Origin: Hyphomicrobiales bacterium
GTDB lineage: Bacteria > Pseudomonadota > Alphaproteobacteria > Rhizobiales > Rhizobiaceae
Reading direction: 5' to 3'
NCBI GenBank assembly: GCA_900473745.1
Contig: UCMW01000002.1
Coordinates: forward strand, 63,265 to 127,264
Length of the DNA stretch: 64,000 bases
Positions 9,472 through 18,622 of the stretch are shown here, piece by piece. Position numbers and translations under genes: made by a program. Numbering within the stretch: the stretch's first letter is position 1; the number at the start of each line of letters is the position of its first letter. The notes beneath the pieces are model-generated. The model ran no database searches, had not been told where the DNA came from, and was given only the letters and a program-made list of their open reading frames with translations.

Positions 9472-10599
9472 ATGAACCCAGCGAAGACCCAGCACGGAGA
9501 CGGCCAGCGCACGGCGGGCGTGACCTTTGCCGCGCGTCTGACGTTCGAGGACATTCAACACAGCTATCACGGCAAGGACACGATCCGCGGCGTTTCGTTG
9601 ACGGCGGAGCCGGGGGAGGTGCTTTGCCTGCTCGGTCCGTCCGGATCCGGCAAGACGACGCTTTTGAGGATAGCCGCCGGCATCGAGGCGCAGACCTCGG
9701 GTCGGGTGGTGATCAACGACCGCGAAGTCGCTGGACCCCAGACCTTCCTGCCGCCGGAAAAGCGCGGAATCGGCCTGATGTTTCAGGATTTTGCCCTCTT
9801 TCCCCACATGTGCGTACTCGACAATGTCCGCTTCGGCCTGACGGCACTGCCGCGCAAGGAGGCTGTGGCCGAGGCGATGGTTGCACTCGAGCGCGTCGGG
9901 CTCGCGCATTATGCCGACAAGTTCCCGCATGCCTTGTCCGGCGGCGAGCAGCAGCGCGTGGCACTGGCGAGGGCGCTCGCCCCCCGACCGAGCGTGCTCC
10001 TGATGGACGAGCCCTTTTCCGGTCTCGATTCGCGGCTCAAGGACACGGTGCGGGCCGATACGCTTGCAATTCTTCGTGAGACCCGCGCGACAGCCGTCGT
10101 CGTCACCCATGACGCAGAAGAGGCCATGCGCATGGCCGACCGCATCGCCCTGCTCAGGAACGGCCGTCTGGTCCAGGTGGGAACTTCGGACGATCTCTAT
10201 CGCCGTCCGAACGATATCTTCGCGGCAGCTTTCTTTTCTGAAATCAACGAGTTCGCCGGTCGCGTGCGTGGCGGACGCGTGGACACGCCACTGGGCGCGG
10301 CTCACGCGGGCGATTTCGCCGAGGGCACCGAGGTCGAAATTGCGGTTCGTCTGTCCGATCTTGCCGTGCGTGACAGTGGCGGCAGCATTCCAGCCCGCAT
10401 CATTGCGCGACGGTTTCTTGGCGTCGTCGAACTGCTCGATCTTGCGGTGCCGGGTACCGAGCGACCCGTCCGCGCCCGGATCAGGGCCGATATCCTGTCG
10501 TCGGGCGTGCGTGACGTCACGATTGCGGTTGAGCCCAAAGACATTTTGGTGTTTGAAAAGACACCGGAAAGCCCCTACATCGGGGAAACGAAAATCTAA
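9472..10599 (+). CDS. ABC transporter ATP-binding protein with TOBE domain (FbpC/PotA-like), no permease nearby
   Basis: 375-residue ABC ATPase. Walker A GPSGSGKTT at about 55, Q-loop in GLMFQDFALFPH, signature LSGGEQQRVALARAL, Walker B VLLMDEPFSGLD, H-loop VVVTHDAEEAM; the C-terminal ~100 residues resemble a TOBE regulatory domain, as in iron(III), polyamine or sulfate importer ATPases (CUT1/FbpC group). ATG 9472 chosen because upstream in-frame codons from 9364 overlap scpB and have no family counterpart. No substrate-binding protein or permease is adjacent; tatA begins 12 bases downstream. Substrate unknown; it may serve a permease encoded elsewhere. Confidence 0.85.
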   Translation: MNPAKTQHGDGQRTAGVTFAARLTFEDIQHSYHGKDTIRGVSLTAEPGEVLCLLGPSGSGKTTLLRIAAGIEAQTSGRVVINDREVAGPQTFLPPEKRGIGLMFQDFALFPHMCVLDNVRFGLTALPRKEAVAEAMVALERVGLAHYADKFPHALSGGEQQRVALARALAPRPSVLLMDEPFSGLDSRLKDTVRADTLAILRETRATAVVVTHDAEEAMRMADRIALLRNGRLVQVGTSDDLYRRPNDIFAAAFFSEINEFAGRVRGGRVDTPLGAAHAGDFAEGTEVEIAVRLSDLAVRDSGGSIPARIIARRFLGVVELLDLAVPGTERPVRARIRADILSSGVRDVTIAVEPKDILVFEKTPESPYIGETKI

Positions 10600-10611
10600 G
10601 GAGTGGCAGGC

Positions 10612-10839
10612 ATGGGTTCGTTTAGCATTTGGCACTGGATCATCGTTCTGGCGATCGTCCTGCTTCTCTTCGGCCGCGGCAAGATCCCGGAGCTGATGGG
10701 CGACGTCGCCAAGGGCATCAAGAGCTTCAAGAAGGGCATCAGCGAAGAGGACGAGAGCGAAAAGCAGACCGCCTCGAATGCTCCGGCCCAGCCGACCGTG
10801 ACGAAGACGGTCGACCACAAGGCCGACGAGGTGAAGTGA
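10612..10839 (+). CDS. tatA: Sec-independent protein translocase subunit TatA
   Basis: 75-residue pore-forming Tat component. One N-terminal transmembrane helix ([16 protein letters not shown]), the hinge [12 protein letters not shown] and an amphipathic helix [14 protein letters not shown], then an acidic tail. ATG 10612 preferred to GTG 10603, with TAAGGAG upstream. Immediately follows the ABC ATPase gene and precedes tatB and tatC in the usual order. Confidence 0.95.
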   Translation: MGSFSIWHWIIVLAIVLLLFGRGKIPELMGDVAKGIKSFKKGISEEDESEKQTASNAPAQPTVTKTVDHKADEVK

Positions 10840-10855
10840 TCGGCATCTGCCGGTT

Positions 10856-10883
10856 GAACGGGCGGCTCTTGGGCTGCCCGTTC
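10856..10883 (+). other. Stable hairpin between tatA and tatB
   Basis: Eleven-pair stem GAACGGGCGGC / GCTGCCCGTTC (one G-U) with a six-base loop in the 112-base tatA-tatB gap. No T-run follows, so it is more likely an RNA processing or stability element, setting TatA above TatBC, than a terminator. Function is inference. Confidence 0.4.
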
Positions 10884-10951
10884 GTCGTTGAAACGTTGGA
10901 AGACCGGCGCCCGTTCCGAGGCGCCATGGGTGGCATCAGGAGCCCGTTTAC

Positions 10952-11692
10952 ATGCTGGATATAGGCTGGACCGAGCTGTTGGTGATCGCGGTTATCTTGA
11001 TCGTCGTAGTAGGGCCTAAGGACCTGCCACCCATGATCCGGGCCTTCGGCAAGATGACGAAGCGCTTGCGCCAGACCGCCGGCGAATTCCGCGCCCAGTT
11101 CGACGAGGCGCTGCGTGAGGCCGAACTCGACGATCTGAAGAATTCGGTCAACGATATCCGTTCGCTCAATCCCGCCAATTCGATCCGCGAGACCCTGAAC
11201 CCGCTGCGTCAGATGGGCCAGGAGATCAGATCGGATCTCGAACGCTCGACGCGCCCCCAGAGCAAGCCTGCCCCGCTCGATGACGGGTACGAAGAGAACT
11301 CCATCCTGCCGGATGTGCCGCTAGGCCTCGGCGATCCGCCGAAGGAGCTGCAGCCCGGCGTACAGCCTGCTCCGCAGACGGCTTCGCCGCCAGCGCCCAT
11401 AGTGGCGTCGACGGCGCCCGCGACGTCTGCACCCGCAGCACCGGTTGCGGTGACGGGAAAGAAGACGTCGACCCGCAAGCCGACAACCAGGACGGCCGTG
11501 CCGGCAAAGAGCCCGTCGAAGGTGGTGAAGGTCGCACCTGAAACGCTAGTCGCCGCCGCGGCACCGAAGGCGAAGTCCGCCAAGGCGCCGGCCGCGAAGG
11601 CCCCCGCATTGACGGTTGCAGCGAAGGCGCCCTCGACTGCCACGAAGGCGCCGGCCAAGCCGCGCAAGACCAAGAATGAGGACAGCGCATGA
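10952..11692 (+). CDS. tatB: Sec-independent protein translocase subunit TatB
   Basis: 246 residues: N-terminal transmembrane helix MLDIGWTELLVIAVILIVVVGPKDLPP with the TatB-specific conserved Glu8 and Gly-Pro hinge, an amphipathic helix RAFGKMTKRLRQTAGEFRAQF, then a long Ala/Pro/Lys-rich tail (from about residue 130). TatB works with TatC to recognise twin-arginine signal peptides. The tail is longer than in E. coli TatB (about 170 residues), a common feature in rhizobia. Its TGA overlaps the tatC ATG (ATGA), indicating coupled translation. Confidence 0.93.
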   Translation: MLDIGWTELLVIAVILIVVVGPKDLPPMIRAFGKMTKRLRQTAGEFRAQFDEALREAELDDLKNSVNDIRSLNPANSIRETLNPLRQMGQEIRSDLERSTRPQSKPAPLDDGYEENSILPDVPLGLGDPPKELQPGVQPAPQTASPPAPIVASTAPATSAPAAPVAVTGKKTSTRKPTTRTAVPAKSPSKVVKVAPETLVAAAAPKAKSAKAPAAKAPALTVAAKAPSTATKAPAKPRKTKNEDSA

Positions 11693-12498
11693 GCGGCACC
11701 ATCGACGACAAGCCGCAGCCGCTGATCGAGCATCTCATCGAGCTGCGGTCGCGCCTGATCTGGGCACTTGGCGCCTTCTTCGTCGCATTTATCGTCTGCT
11801 TCTACTTCGCGAAGCAGCTCTTCAATCTGCTGGTCGTGCCCTACAAGTGGGCAGTAGACTGGGCAGGTCTGGATGTCACGAAGACCGAACTCATCTACAC
11901 GGCGCCGCAGGAATTCTTCTTCACTCAGGTGAAGGTGGCTGCCTTCTGCGCCATGGTCATCGCCTTTCCGGTGATCGCATCGCAGGTCTACAAGTTCGTG
12001 GCACCCGGTCTCTACAAGAACGAGCGTGCCGCTTTCCTGCCTTTCCTGGTGGCGTCGCCGATCCTCTTTTTGCTCGGCGCCTCGCTCGTCTATTTCGTCT
12101 TCACGCCCATGGTGATGTGGTTCTTCCTCGCCATGCAGCAGGCACCGGAAGAGGGCGGCGTCGCGATTTCGCTGCTGCCGCGCGTCTCGGAATATCTGAG
12201 CCTGATCATGACCTTGATCTTCTCCTTCGGCCTGGTCTTCCAGCTGCCGGTGGTGACGTCGCTCCTGGTGCGGGTGGGTATTCTCGAAAGCCAGTGGCTC
12301 GCCGACAAGCGCAAGTATTTCATCGTCGTCGCCTTCGTCATAGCGGCCATCGTGACGCCGCCGGATCCGCTGTCCCAGATCGGTCTTGCACTGCCGACGA
12401 TCCTTCTCTACGAGGTGGCGATCTATGCGGCGCGACTCATCGAGAAGAAGCGCGCTGCCACGGAACTCGCCGAGGCCGGCTCTGAAGAGCAGGCGTAA
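11689..12498 (+). CDS. tatC: Sec-independent protein translocase subunit TatC
   Basis: 269-residue polytopic inner-membrane receptor for Tat substrates. Starts with the cytoplasmic signature IEHLIELRSRLIWALGAFF; six transmembrane helices follow, including FLPFLVASPILFLLGASLVYFVFTP and the conserved VTPPDPLSQIGLALP segment. Overlaps tatB by four bases. With tatA and tatB it completes a full TatABC translocon. Confidence 0.96.
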   Translation: MSGTIDDKPQPLIEHLIELRSRLIWALGAFFVAFIVCFYFAKQLFNLLVVPYKWAVDWAGLDVTKTELIYTAPQEFFFTQVKVAAFCAMVIAFPVIASQVYKFVAPGLYKNERAAFLPFLVASPILFLLGASLVYFVFTPMVMWFFLAMQQAPEEGGVAISLLPRVSEYLSLIMTLIFSFGLVFQLPVVTSLLVRVGILESQWLADKRKYFIVVAFVIAAIVTPPDPLSQIGLALPTILLYEVAIYAARLIEKKRAATELAEAGSEEQA

Positions 12499-12600
12499 GG
12501 CAGCCCGGGCGGTCCCGCCGCATTCAACCCATTGAGACATGGGGCCGGACATGGCCGCCGGCCATCCCGTTCCCGGTCGAGAACCAGACCTGGAACGACG

Positions 12601-13884
12601 ATGCTCGATATCAAGTGGATCCGTGAAAACCCCGAGGCTCTGGATGCCGCGCTTGCCAAGCGCGGCGCCGAGCCGCTGTCTGCCGCGCTGATCGCGCTCG
12701 ACCAGAAGCGGCGCGCCGTCGCCCAGGCGATGCAGGACATGCAGTCGCGCCGCAACTCGGCCTCCAAGGACATCGGCGCCGCCATGGCGCAGAAGAACAT
12801 GGAATTGGCCGAGAGGCTGAAAGCCGAGGTCGCCTCGCTGAAGGACACGCTGCCGGCGGCCGAAGAGGAAGAGCGCCAGCTCACATCAGAGCTGAACGAT
12901 GCCCTCTCGCGCATCCCGAACATCCCGCTCGATGATGTGCCGGTCGGCAAGGACGAGCACGACAATGTCGTCGCCCGTGTCGTCGGCGACAAGCCGACCT
13001 GGAACCACAAGCCGTTTGAGCATTACGAGATCGGCGAAAATCTCGGCTACATGGATTTCGAGCGCGCAGCCAAGCTTTCGGGCGCTCGCTTCACCGTGCT
13101 GACGAGCCAGCTCGCCCGCCTCGAGCGTGCGCTCGGCCAGTTCATGATCGACCTCCACACCTCCGAGCATGGTTACACCGAAGTGTCGTCGCCTCTGATG
13201 GTGCGTGACGACGCCATGTACGGGACAGGCCAGTTGCCCAAGTTCGCCGAGGACCTGTTCAAGACGACGGATGGTCGTTGGTTGATCCCAACGGCGGAGG
13301 TCACGCTGACCAATCTCGTCTCGGGTGACATTCTCGATCAGGAGAAGCTGCCGCTACGCTTTACCGCACTGACCCCGTCCTTCCGCTCGGAGGCAGGTTC
13401 GGCTGGCCGCGACACGCGTGGCATGCTGCGCCAGCACCAGTTCTGGAAGTGCGAGCTTGTGTCGATCACCGATGCCGAAAGCTCCATTGAAGAGCACGAG
13501 CGCATGACGGCGTGCGCGGAAGAAGTCCTGAAGCGTCTAGGACTGCATTTTCGCACCTTGGCGCTCTGCACGGGCGACATGGGCTTCAGCGCCCGCAAGA
13601 CCTATGACCTTGAAGTCTGGTTGCCGGGCCAGAATACCTATCGCGAAATCTCGTCCTGCTCGGTCTGCGGCGATTTCCAGGCGCGTCGCATGAATGCCCG
13701 CTACCGCAACAAGGACGGCAAGGGCACGACCTTCGTGCATACGCTGAACGGCTCGGGCACGGCCGTCGGCCGCTGCCTGATCGCGGTCATGGAGAACTAC
13801 CTGAACGAGGACGGTTCGATCACCGTGCCGGACGTGCTTCTGCCCTACATGGGCGGCATCAAGAGAATCGAGAAGGCGGCCTGA
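12601..13884 (+). CDS. serS: Seryl-tRNA synthetase
   Basis: Class II synthetase charging tRNA-Ser (and tRNA-Sec where present). 427 residues. N-terminal long coiled-coil arm (about 30-105), class II motif 2 [21 protein letters not shown] with the catalytic Arg, and motif 3 [20 protein letters not shown] 12601 ([14 protein letters not shown]) matches the canonical family N terminus; the longer frame from 12532 does not. Preceded by tatC and followed 22 bases later by surE. Confidence 0.96.
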   Translation: MLDIKWIRENPEALDAALAKRGAEPLSAALIALDQKRRAVAQAMQDMQSRRNSASKDIGAAMAQKNMELAERLKAEVASLKDTLPAAEEEERQLTSELNDALSRIPNIPLDDVPVGKDEHDNVVARVVGDKPTWNHKPFEHYEIGENLGYMDFERAAKLSGARFTVLTSQLARLERALGQFMIDLHTSEHGYTEVSSPLMVRDDAMYGTGQLPKFAEDLFKTTDGRWLIPTAEVTLTNLVSGDILDQEKLPLRFTALTPSFRSEAGSAGRDTRGMLRQHQFWKCELVSITDAESSIEEHERMTACAEEVLKRLGLHFRTLALCTGDMGFSARKTYDLEVWLPGQNTYREISSCSVCGDFQARRMNARYRNKDGKGTTFVHTLNGSGTAVGRCLIAVMENYLNEDGSITVPDVLLPYMGGIKRIEKAA

Positions 13885-13906
13885 TCACGCCGCGACCGGA
13901 GTGACC

Positions 13907-14677
13907 ATGCGCATCCTGCTGACGAATGACGACGGTATCCACGCTCCGGGGCTCGGCGCCCTGGAGCGCATTGCCCGCAGCCTCTCCGACGATGTCTGGA
14001 TCGTGGCGCCCGAGACCGACCAGAGCGGCCTTGCGCATTCGTTGACGCTCTCGGAACCCTTGCGTCTGCGCGAACTCGGAGATCAGAAGTTTGCCCTGCG
14101 CGGCACGCCGACCGATTGTGTGATCATGGCAATCCGGAAGGTGCTCGACCGCAAGCCGGATCTGGTGCTGTCGGGCGTCAATGCCGGCGCCAACCTCGCC
14201 GACGACGTTACCTATTCGGGAACTGTTGCCGGTGCGATCGAAGGCACGGTCCACGGCATCAGATCCTTTGCGCTGAGTCAGGCCTATAGCTACGAGGCTG
14301 GTGCGCCGATCCCGTGGCATGTCGGTGAGGCGCTGGCGCCGGATCTCCTCAAGAAGCTTTCGACGGTCGATCTGCCGCCGGGCACCTTCCTCAACCTCAA
14401 TTTCCCGAACTGTGAACCGGCCGAGGTTCAGGGCGTCGAAGTCACCGCCCAAGGCAAGCTCGATTTCGGTCTTTCGGTCGAGGAGCGCCAGGACGGGCGG
14501 GGGCTGCCCTATTTCTGGCTCCGCTTCGGTGACCGCAAGGGCAATTTCCGCGCCGGCACAGACATCCACGCGCTGCGCGAGAAGAAGATTTCGGTGACCC
14601 CGCTGAAGCTCGACATGACGGATTATGCGGTGCAGGACGCCGTCGCCGCAGCCCTTGCCGAGGGAGGTATGGCTTGA
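13907..14677 (+). CDS. surE: 5'/3'-nucleotidase SurE
   Basis: Metal-dependent nucleoside monophosphate phosphatase, stationary-phase survival protein. 256 residues. N-terminal metal site [15 protein letters not shown], conserved [14 protein letters not shown] segment [20 protein letters not shown], and [24 protein letters not shown]. Operonic with serS and pcm; the stop codon overlaps the TTG start of pcm. The surE-pcm pairing is ancient and repeated across proteobacteria. Confidence 0.95.
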   Translation: MRILLTNDDGIHAPGLGALERIARSLSDDVWIVAPETDQSGLAHSLTLSEPLRLRELGDQKFALRGTPTDCVIMAIRKVLDRKPDLVLSGVNAGANLADDVTYSGTVAGAIEGTVHGIRSFALSQAYSYEAGAPIPWHVGEALAPDLLKKLSTVDLPPGTFLNLNFPNCEPAEVQGVEVTAQGKLDFGLSVEERQDGRGLPYFWLRFGDRKGNFRAGTDIHALREKKISVTPLKLDMTDYAVQDAVAAALAEGGMA

Positions 14678-15327
14678 GGTCGGCTCTTGTCGAGCGCGAG
14701 GGCTTCGCCGCACTGGTTCTTCGGCTGCGGGCAGAGGGCATCATCAATCTTGACCTGCTGACGGCCGTCGAACAGACGCCCCGTTCCACCTTCGTGCCGC
14801 CGGAATACGCGCAGAGTGCCTATTCCAGCCGCTCCATCCCCATCGACTGCGGTCAGTTCATGGAAGGTGCGGATCTCTCGGTTCGGCTCTTGTCGCAACT
14901 TCAGGTAAAGCCGGGTCATCGCGTCCTGGAAATCGGAACCGGCAGCGGCTTTCTCACAGCCGTCATCGGACGGCTCGCCGAGCGGGTCATCTCGATCGAG
15001 CGCTACAAGACACTGATCGCAGGAGCGCAACGCCGTCTTGAGCAGCTATCGATCCGCAATGTCATATTGCGTCAGGTCGATGGGTCGAACGGCCTGCCGG
15101 GTGAGGGGACTTTCGACCGGATCGTCTCGACCGCGGCCTATCCGGTCATGCCGCGATTTTACGCCGAACAACTGGTGTCCGGCGGTATGCTGCTCGTGCC
15201 CCTGATGGTGGCGGAGGATCGCTGCATCATGGTGCGGCTGACCAAGACCGGCAGTCGCTTTGAGAGGGAGGACCTTTTCGAGGTTCCCTTCCTTCCGCTG
15301 CAGCCGAAGATCGCCCAGCACCTTTGA
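14674..15327 (+). CDS. pcm: Protein-L-isoaspartate O-methyltransferase, TTG start
   Basis: SAM-dependent methyltransferase that starts repair of isoaspartyl residues in aged proteins. 217 residues. SAM-binding motif [15 protein letters not shown] and the upstream PCMT signature region [18 protein letters not shown] are clear. The best start is TTG 14674, overlapping the surE TGA (TTGA) 7 bases after GAGGGAGG, so translation is probably coupled to surE; no ATG fits the family N terminus. Confidence 0.9.
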   Translation: MRSALVEREGFAALVLRLRAEGIINLDLLTAVEQTPRSTFVPPEYAQSAYSSRSIPIDCGQFMEGADLSVRLLSQLQVKPGHRVLEIGTGSGFLTAVIGRLAERVISIERYKTLIAGAQRRLEQLSIRNVILRQVDGSNGLPGEGTFDRIVSTAAYPVMPRFYAEQLVSGGMLLVPLMVAEDRCIMVRLTKTGSRFEREDLFEVPFLPLQPKIAQHL

Positions 15328-15508
15328 CTCTGTGCCAGGATACCTCGGCCTTGCGAGGATTCCACGGGCGATCGGACGAGGCACCGAATGCATAAATTAT
15401 ATGCGCATCGTCGAATTCGTTCATAACGAATCCACGGGGTTAACCGACCGGTAATACTAACGCGCTTTAATGAACCCACATCAAGTTGTGTCATATGTGG
15501 GTCGAGTC

Positions 15509-17059
15509 ATGCGTAAAAGTGTATCGCCGAAAGCTGGTTTGCCGGTCGCCCGTTTGTGCGGCGCTCTGCTCCTCGCCGGCACTGCCGCCGGGTGCAGTTC
15601 GGATGCCTCTCGCTTCAGCTCGGTCTTCTCCACCGACAGTCTGACGACGGCATCCATTCCTCGTCAGTCGGGAATGCGTGGTCAGCCGCCGGTGCCTGCC
15701 GAAAACATCGGAAATGGTGGTGGGGCCTATGGTCAGAGCCAGGCCATGGCCCAGCCGATGCCTGCGGCGCCTGCCTATGAGCAGCCGGCTTCCGCCCGTG
15801 TGGCAAGCACGCCCGCGTCCGTCCAGCGCTCCGAGCTTGCTGCTCCCTCGGGAATGGCCCAGGCGCCTGTATCCAACAACTCGGAGCGTGCGGCGGCCCT
15901 GTCGCAGCCCTTCCCGTCGGCACCGCAGCAGGGCGGCCAGGTGGCCATGGCAAACCCTGATCAGGTGCTTGTCGAACCCCGCAGCACCGGCACGACGCCG
16001 AAGCAGGGCGGCTGGTCGACGGCGGGCGCTGCCCGCGTGACGCTGCGTCCAGGTGAAACCATCGCGACGCTCGCCGACCGCTACGGCGTTCCGCAGAAAG
16101 AACTGCTCAAGGCCAACGGCCTGACGCAGCCGACCGACGCGGCCCCTGGCCAGCTCGTCATCATTCCGACTTTCGGTGGTCCCAATGCGGCACGCGCGGC
16201 AGCCGACGCCTCTGGCCTGCCGGCCGACGGCCGCAAGCCGGTCCTTCCGGGCGACCAGCAGCAGAACGTCGCGGTTCTCCCGAATGCGCCGAATTCTCGC
16301 GAGAAGCAGCAGGTCTCTGCTTCTGCCGCGACCGGCAAGGCAATGACCGGGGCAGGCGAGGGTGCCGGTTCCTACGTGGTCAAGCCAGGCGATTCGCTGG
16401 TGCGCATTGCGAAGGCGAATGGCGTTTCGGTCGACGAACTCAAGAAGGCGAACGGCCTGACGACCGGCAACATCCGCATCGGGCAGGCGCTCGCCGTCCC
16501 GGCAAAGGGTGTAAAGTCGGCGGCGCCTGCGCAGGTTGCCGAAGCCCCGGCTGCCGACCCGGTCAAGACCGCGTCCGTACCGGCCAACGGCCAGCCCGCC
16601 GGCTACACGGCGCCTGCCGCAACGAAATCGGTGACAGAAGTCGCAGCCGTCAAGCCTGAAACCGCAGCCCCTGAAATGACCGGCATTGGCAAGTATCGCT
16701 GGCCTGTCCGTGGTGCCGTCATCGCCAATTTCGGCTCCAATATCGATGGCAAGCGCAGTGACGGCATCGCGATTTCCGTGCCGCAGGGCACGCCGGTCAA
16801 GGCTGCCGAAAACGGTGTGGTCATCTATGCCGGCAATGGCCTGAAGGAACTCGGCAACACGGTTCTCGTCCGCCACGACGACGGCAAGGTCACCGTTTAC
16901 GGCCATGCCGACGCACTCTCGGTCCAGCGTGGCCAGAAGGTCCAGCGCGGCCAGACAATCGCCACGTCCGGCATGACCGGCAACGTCAAGCGGCCGATGC
17001 TGCACTTCGAAGTCCGCAAGGATGCAGCCCCGGTCAATCCGATCACTTTCCTGGAATAG
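15509..17059 (+). CDS. NlpD-like LysM/M23 lipoprotein with degenerate zinc site
   Basis: 516-residue outer-membrane lipoprotein probably activating septal amidases rather than cutting murein. Signal peptide with lipobox LAGTAAGC (Cys29); two LysM motifs at about 175-221 (RPGETIATLADRYGV) and 288-333 (KPGDSLVRIAKANGV); M23 domain at about 391-516 ending LHFEVRK. In active LytM enzymes the first ligands sit in HxGxD; here the segment reads RSDGIAIS, so both His and Asp are missing, as expected for an NlpD/EnvC-type activator. ATG 15509 gives the proper signal peptide; an upstream ATG at 15470 would extend it. Follows surE-pcm, the same order as E. coli surE-pcm-nlpD. Confidence 0.88.
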   Translation: MRKSVSPKAGLPVARLCGALLLAGTAAGCSSDASRFSSVFSTDSLTTASIPRQSGMRGQPPVPAENIGNGGGAYGQSQAMAQPMPAAPAYEQPASARVASTPASVQRSELAAPSGMAQAPVSNNSERAAALSQPFPSAPQQGGQVAMANPDQVLVEPRSTGTTPKQGGWSTAGAARVTLRPGETIATLADRYGVPQKELLKANGLTQPTDAAPGQLVIIPTFGGPNAARAAADASGLPADGRKPVLPGDQQQNVAVLPNAPNSREKQQVSASAATGKAMTGAGEGAGSYVVKPGDSLVRIAKANGVSVDELKKANGLTTGNIRIGQALAVPAKGVKSAAPAQVAEAPAADPVKTASVPANGQPAGYTAPAATKSVTEVAAVKPETAAPEMTGIGKYRWPVRGAVIANFGSNIDGKRSDGIAISVPQGTPVKAAENGVVIYAGNGLKELGNTVLVRHDDGKVTVYGHADALSVQRGQKVQRGQTIATSGMTGNVKRPMLHFEVRKDAAPVNPITFLE

Positions 17060-17080
17060 TGTTCTGCGTACCAGGAAAGT

Positions 17081-17114
17081 AAAAAGGCCCGGAGCGCGAG
17101 CTCCGGGCCTTTTT
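17081..17114. terminator. Bidirectional terminator between the M23 lipoprotein and DUF815 gene
   Basis: Perfect 15-pair stem AAAAAGGCCCGGAGC / GCTCCGGGCCTTTTT with a GCGA tetraloop; T-runs on both strands serve the two convergent genes. Confidence 0.9.
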
Positions 17115-17135
17115 ACATCTGGTCTGATGGGCGCC

Positions 17136-18008
17136 TCAGTCCCGGTCGGTGGAAATTCGAAGTCGCCCTGCGAGATCCTGAATATATTGCCAGGCGACGC
17201 GGCCCGACCGCCCGCCGCGGGTGGTCGCCCATTCGAGCGCGTCGTGGTGCAGCGTTTCGCGAGGCACCGGCAGTTCGAAATGGGCGGCATAGCCATCGAT
17301 CATCGTCAGGTAATCGTCCTGGCTGCATTTGTGGAAGCCTAGCCAGAGACCGAAGCGATCCGAGAGCGACACCTTTTCCTCGACGGCTTCCGACGGATTG
17401 ATCGCCGTCGACTGCTCGTTTTCCATCATGTGGCGCGGCAGGAGATGTCGCCGATTGGAGGTGGCGTAGAAGAGGACATTGTCCGGTCGTCCCTCGACGC
17501 CGCCGTCGAGGGCTGCCTTCAGCGACTTGTAGGCCGTGTCGTCATGGTCGAAGGAAAGGTCGTCGCAGAAGATGACGATCCGGTGCGGCGTGTCCTTCAC
17601 GATGTCGAGCAGCGAAGGCAGGCTGGAAATATCCTCGCGATGCACTTCCACCAGTTTCAGCGGGGCGCCCGTCGCCTTGACGATATCGGCATGCACGGCC
17701 TTCACCAGTGAGGACTTGCCCATTCCGCGGGCGCCCCAGAGCAGCACATTGTTGGCCGGAAAGCCCTCGGCGAAACGCAGTGTGTTTTCATGCAGAATGT
17801 CGCGCACATGGTCGACCCCGCGGATTAGGCCGAGTTCGACGCGATTGGGACGCTTGACCGGCTGGAGATGAAGACGCTGGGGAGCCCAAACGAAGCAGTC
17901 TGCCACTTGCCAGTCGTTGACGGCGGGGGCGGGCCCGGCGAGCCGTTCCACGGCATCGGCGAGACGCTTCACTTCGGCCAGAAGTGCAGCCAGGGTCTGA
18001 TCGTCCAT
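17136..18008 (-). CDS. DUF815-family AAA+ ATPase
   Basis: 290-residue P-loop ATPase of the DUF815 family. Walker A GARGMGKSSLVKA near residue 95, Walker B IVIFCDDLSFD, sensor-like FYATSNRRHLLPR, and the arginine-rich C terminus RGGRSGRVAWQYIQDLAGRL. Two ATGs are possible: 18014 abuts AAGGAGG directly, whereas 18008 has six-base spacing and is preferred. Convergent with the upstream lipoprotein gene and divergent from yajC. The family is widespread in proteobacteria but its substrate is not established. Confidence 0.88.
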   Translation of the reverse strand: MDDQTLAALLAEVKRLADAVERLAGPAPAVNDWQVADCFVWAPQRLHLQPVKRPNRVELGLIRGVDHVRDILHENTLRFAEGFPANNVLLWGARGMGKSSLVKAVHADIVKATGAPLKLVEVHREDISSLPSLLDIVKDTPHRIVIFCDDLSFDHDDTAYKSLKAALDGGVEGRPDNVLFYATSNRRHLLPRHMMENEQSTAINPSEAVEEKVSLSDRFGLWLGFHKCSQDDYLTMIDGYAAHFELPVPRETLHHDALEWATTRGGRSGRVAWQYIQDLAGRLRISTDRD

Positions 18009-18212
18009 CGTCATCCTCCTTATCGTCTGATCCGGCACTTTGAGCCTCTCGCCGGGCGGTATCACGCAGAATTGCGGGCAGAAAGGGTGAGGGGCCGGAA
18101 AATGGTACGCTGCAGTGCTGTTTCTGTTGCATTCATGGGGCCTCTCACTATATTCCGGCGACCTGACGAGGGGGCCGTGCGGCCCCTCCACTTGCATCAA
18201 TGGGAGTTTTTC

Positions 18213-18560
18213 ATGATTATCACACAGGCCTTTGCCCAGGACGGCGCAGCCGCTTCGAGCGCCATGGGTTCCGGACTGGAGATGCTGCTGCTCTTCGCAC
18301 CCCTGATGGTGGTCTGGTACTTCTTCCTCATCCGTCCGCAGCGCACGCAGATGAAGAAGCGTGAGGAAACCCTGTCCTCCATCCGCCGCGGCGATCAGGT
18401 CGTCATGGGTGGCGGTATTGTCGCCAAGGTGACCAAGGTCATCGACGACAAGGAGCTCGAAGTCGAAATCGCCGATGGCGTCAAGGTTCGCGCCATGCGT
18501 CAGTATGTGGCGGAAGTCCGCGTCAAGGGCGAGCCGGTCAAGGCCGAGACCGCCGCCTGA
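18213..18560 (+). CDS. yajC: Sec translocon accessory protein YajC
   Basis: 115-residue single-pass membrane subunit of SecDF-YajC. Transmembrane helix EMLLLFAPLMVVWYFFLIRPQ followed by the family signature RTQMKKREETLSSIRRGDQVV and GGIVAKVTKV. ATG 18213 follows TGGGAG. Only 62 bases precede secDF, so the two are co-transcribed. Confidence 0.95.
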   Translation: MIITQAFAQDGAAASSAMGSGLEMLLLFAPLMVVWYFFLIRPQRTQMKKREETLSSIRRGDQVVMGGGIVAKVTKVIDDKELEVEIADGVKVRAMRQYVAEVRVKGEPVKAETAA

Positions 18561-18569
18561 TCCCGCAGG

Positions 18570-18588
18570 GCCGGCCTCGTGCCGGCCT
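18570..18588 (+). terminator. Weak hairpin between yajC and secDF
   Basis: GGCCGGC / GCCGGCC stem with CTCGT loop followed by TTTGCCATTTT. The interrupted T-run suggests partial termination or attenuation rather than a full stop. Confidence 0.35.
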
Positions 18589-18622
18589 TTGCCATTTTCC
18601 GCTGCCTTAATTCGAGAGTTCC

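Noticed and set aside
15491-17296. 601-residue open frame antisense to the LysM/M23 lipoprotein
   Set aside because: Arg/Gly-rich reverse-strand artefact that also runs through the perfect terminator at 17081-17114.
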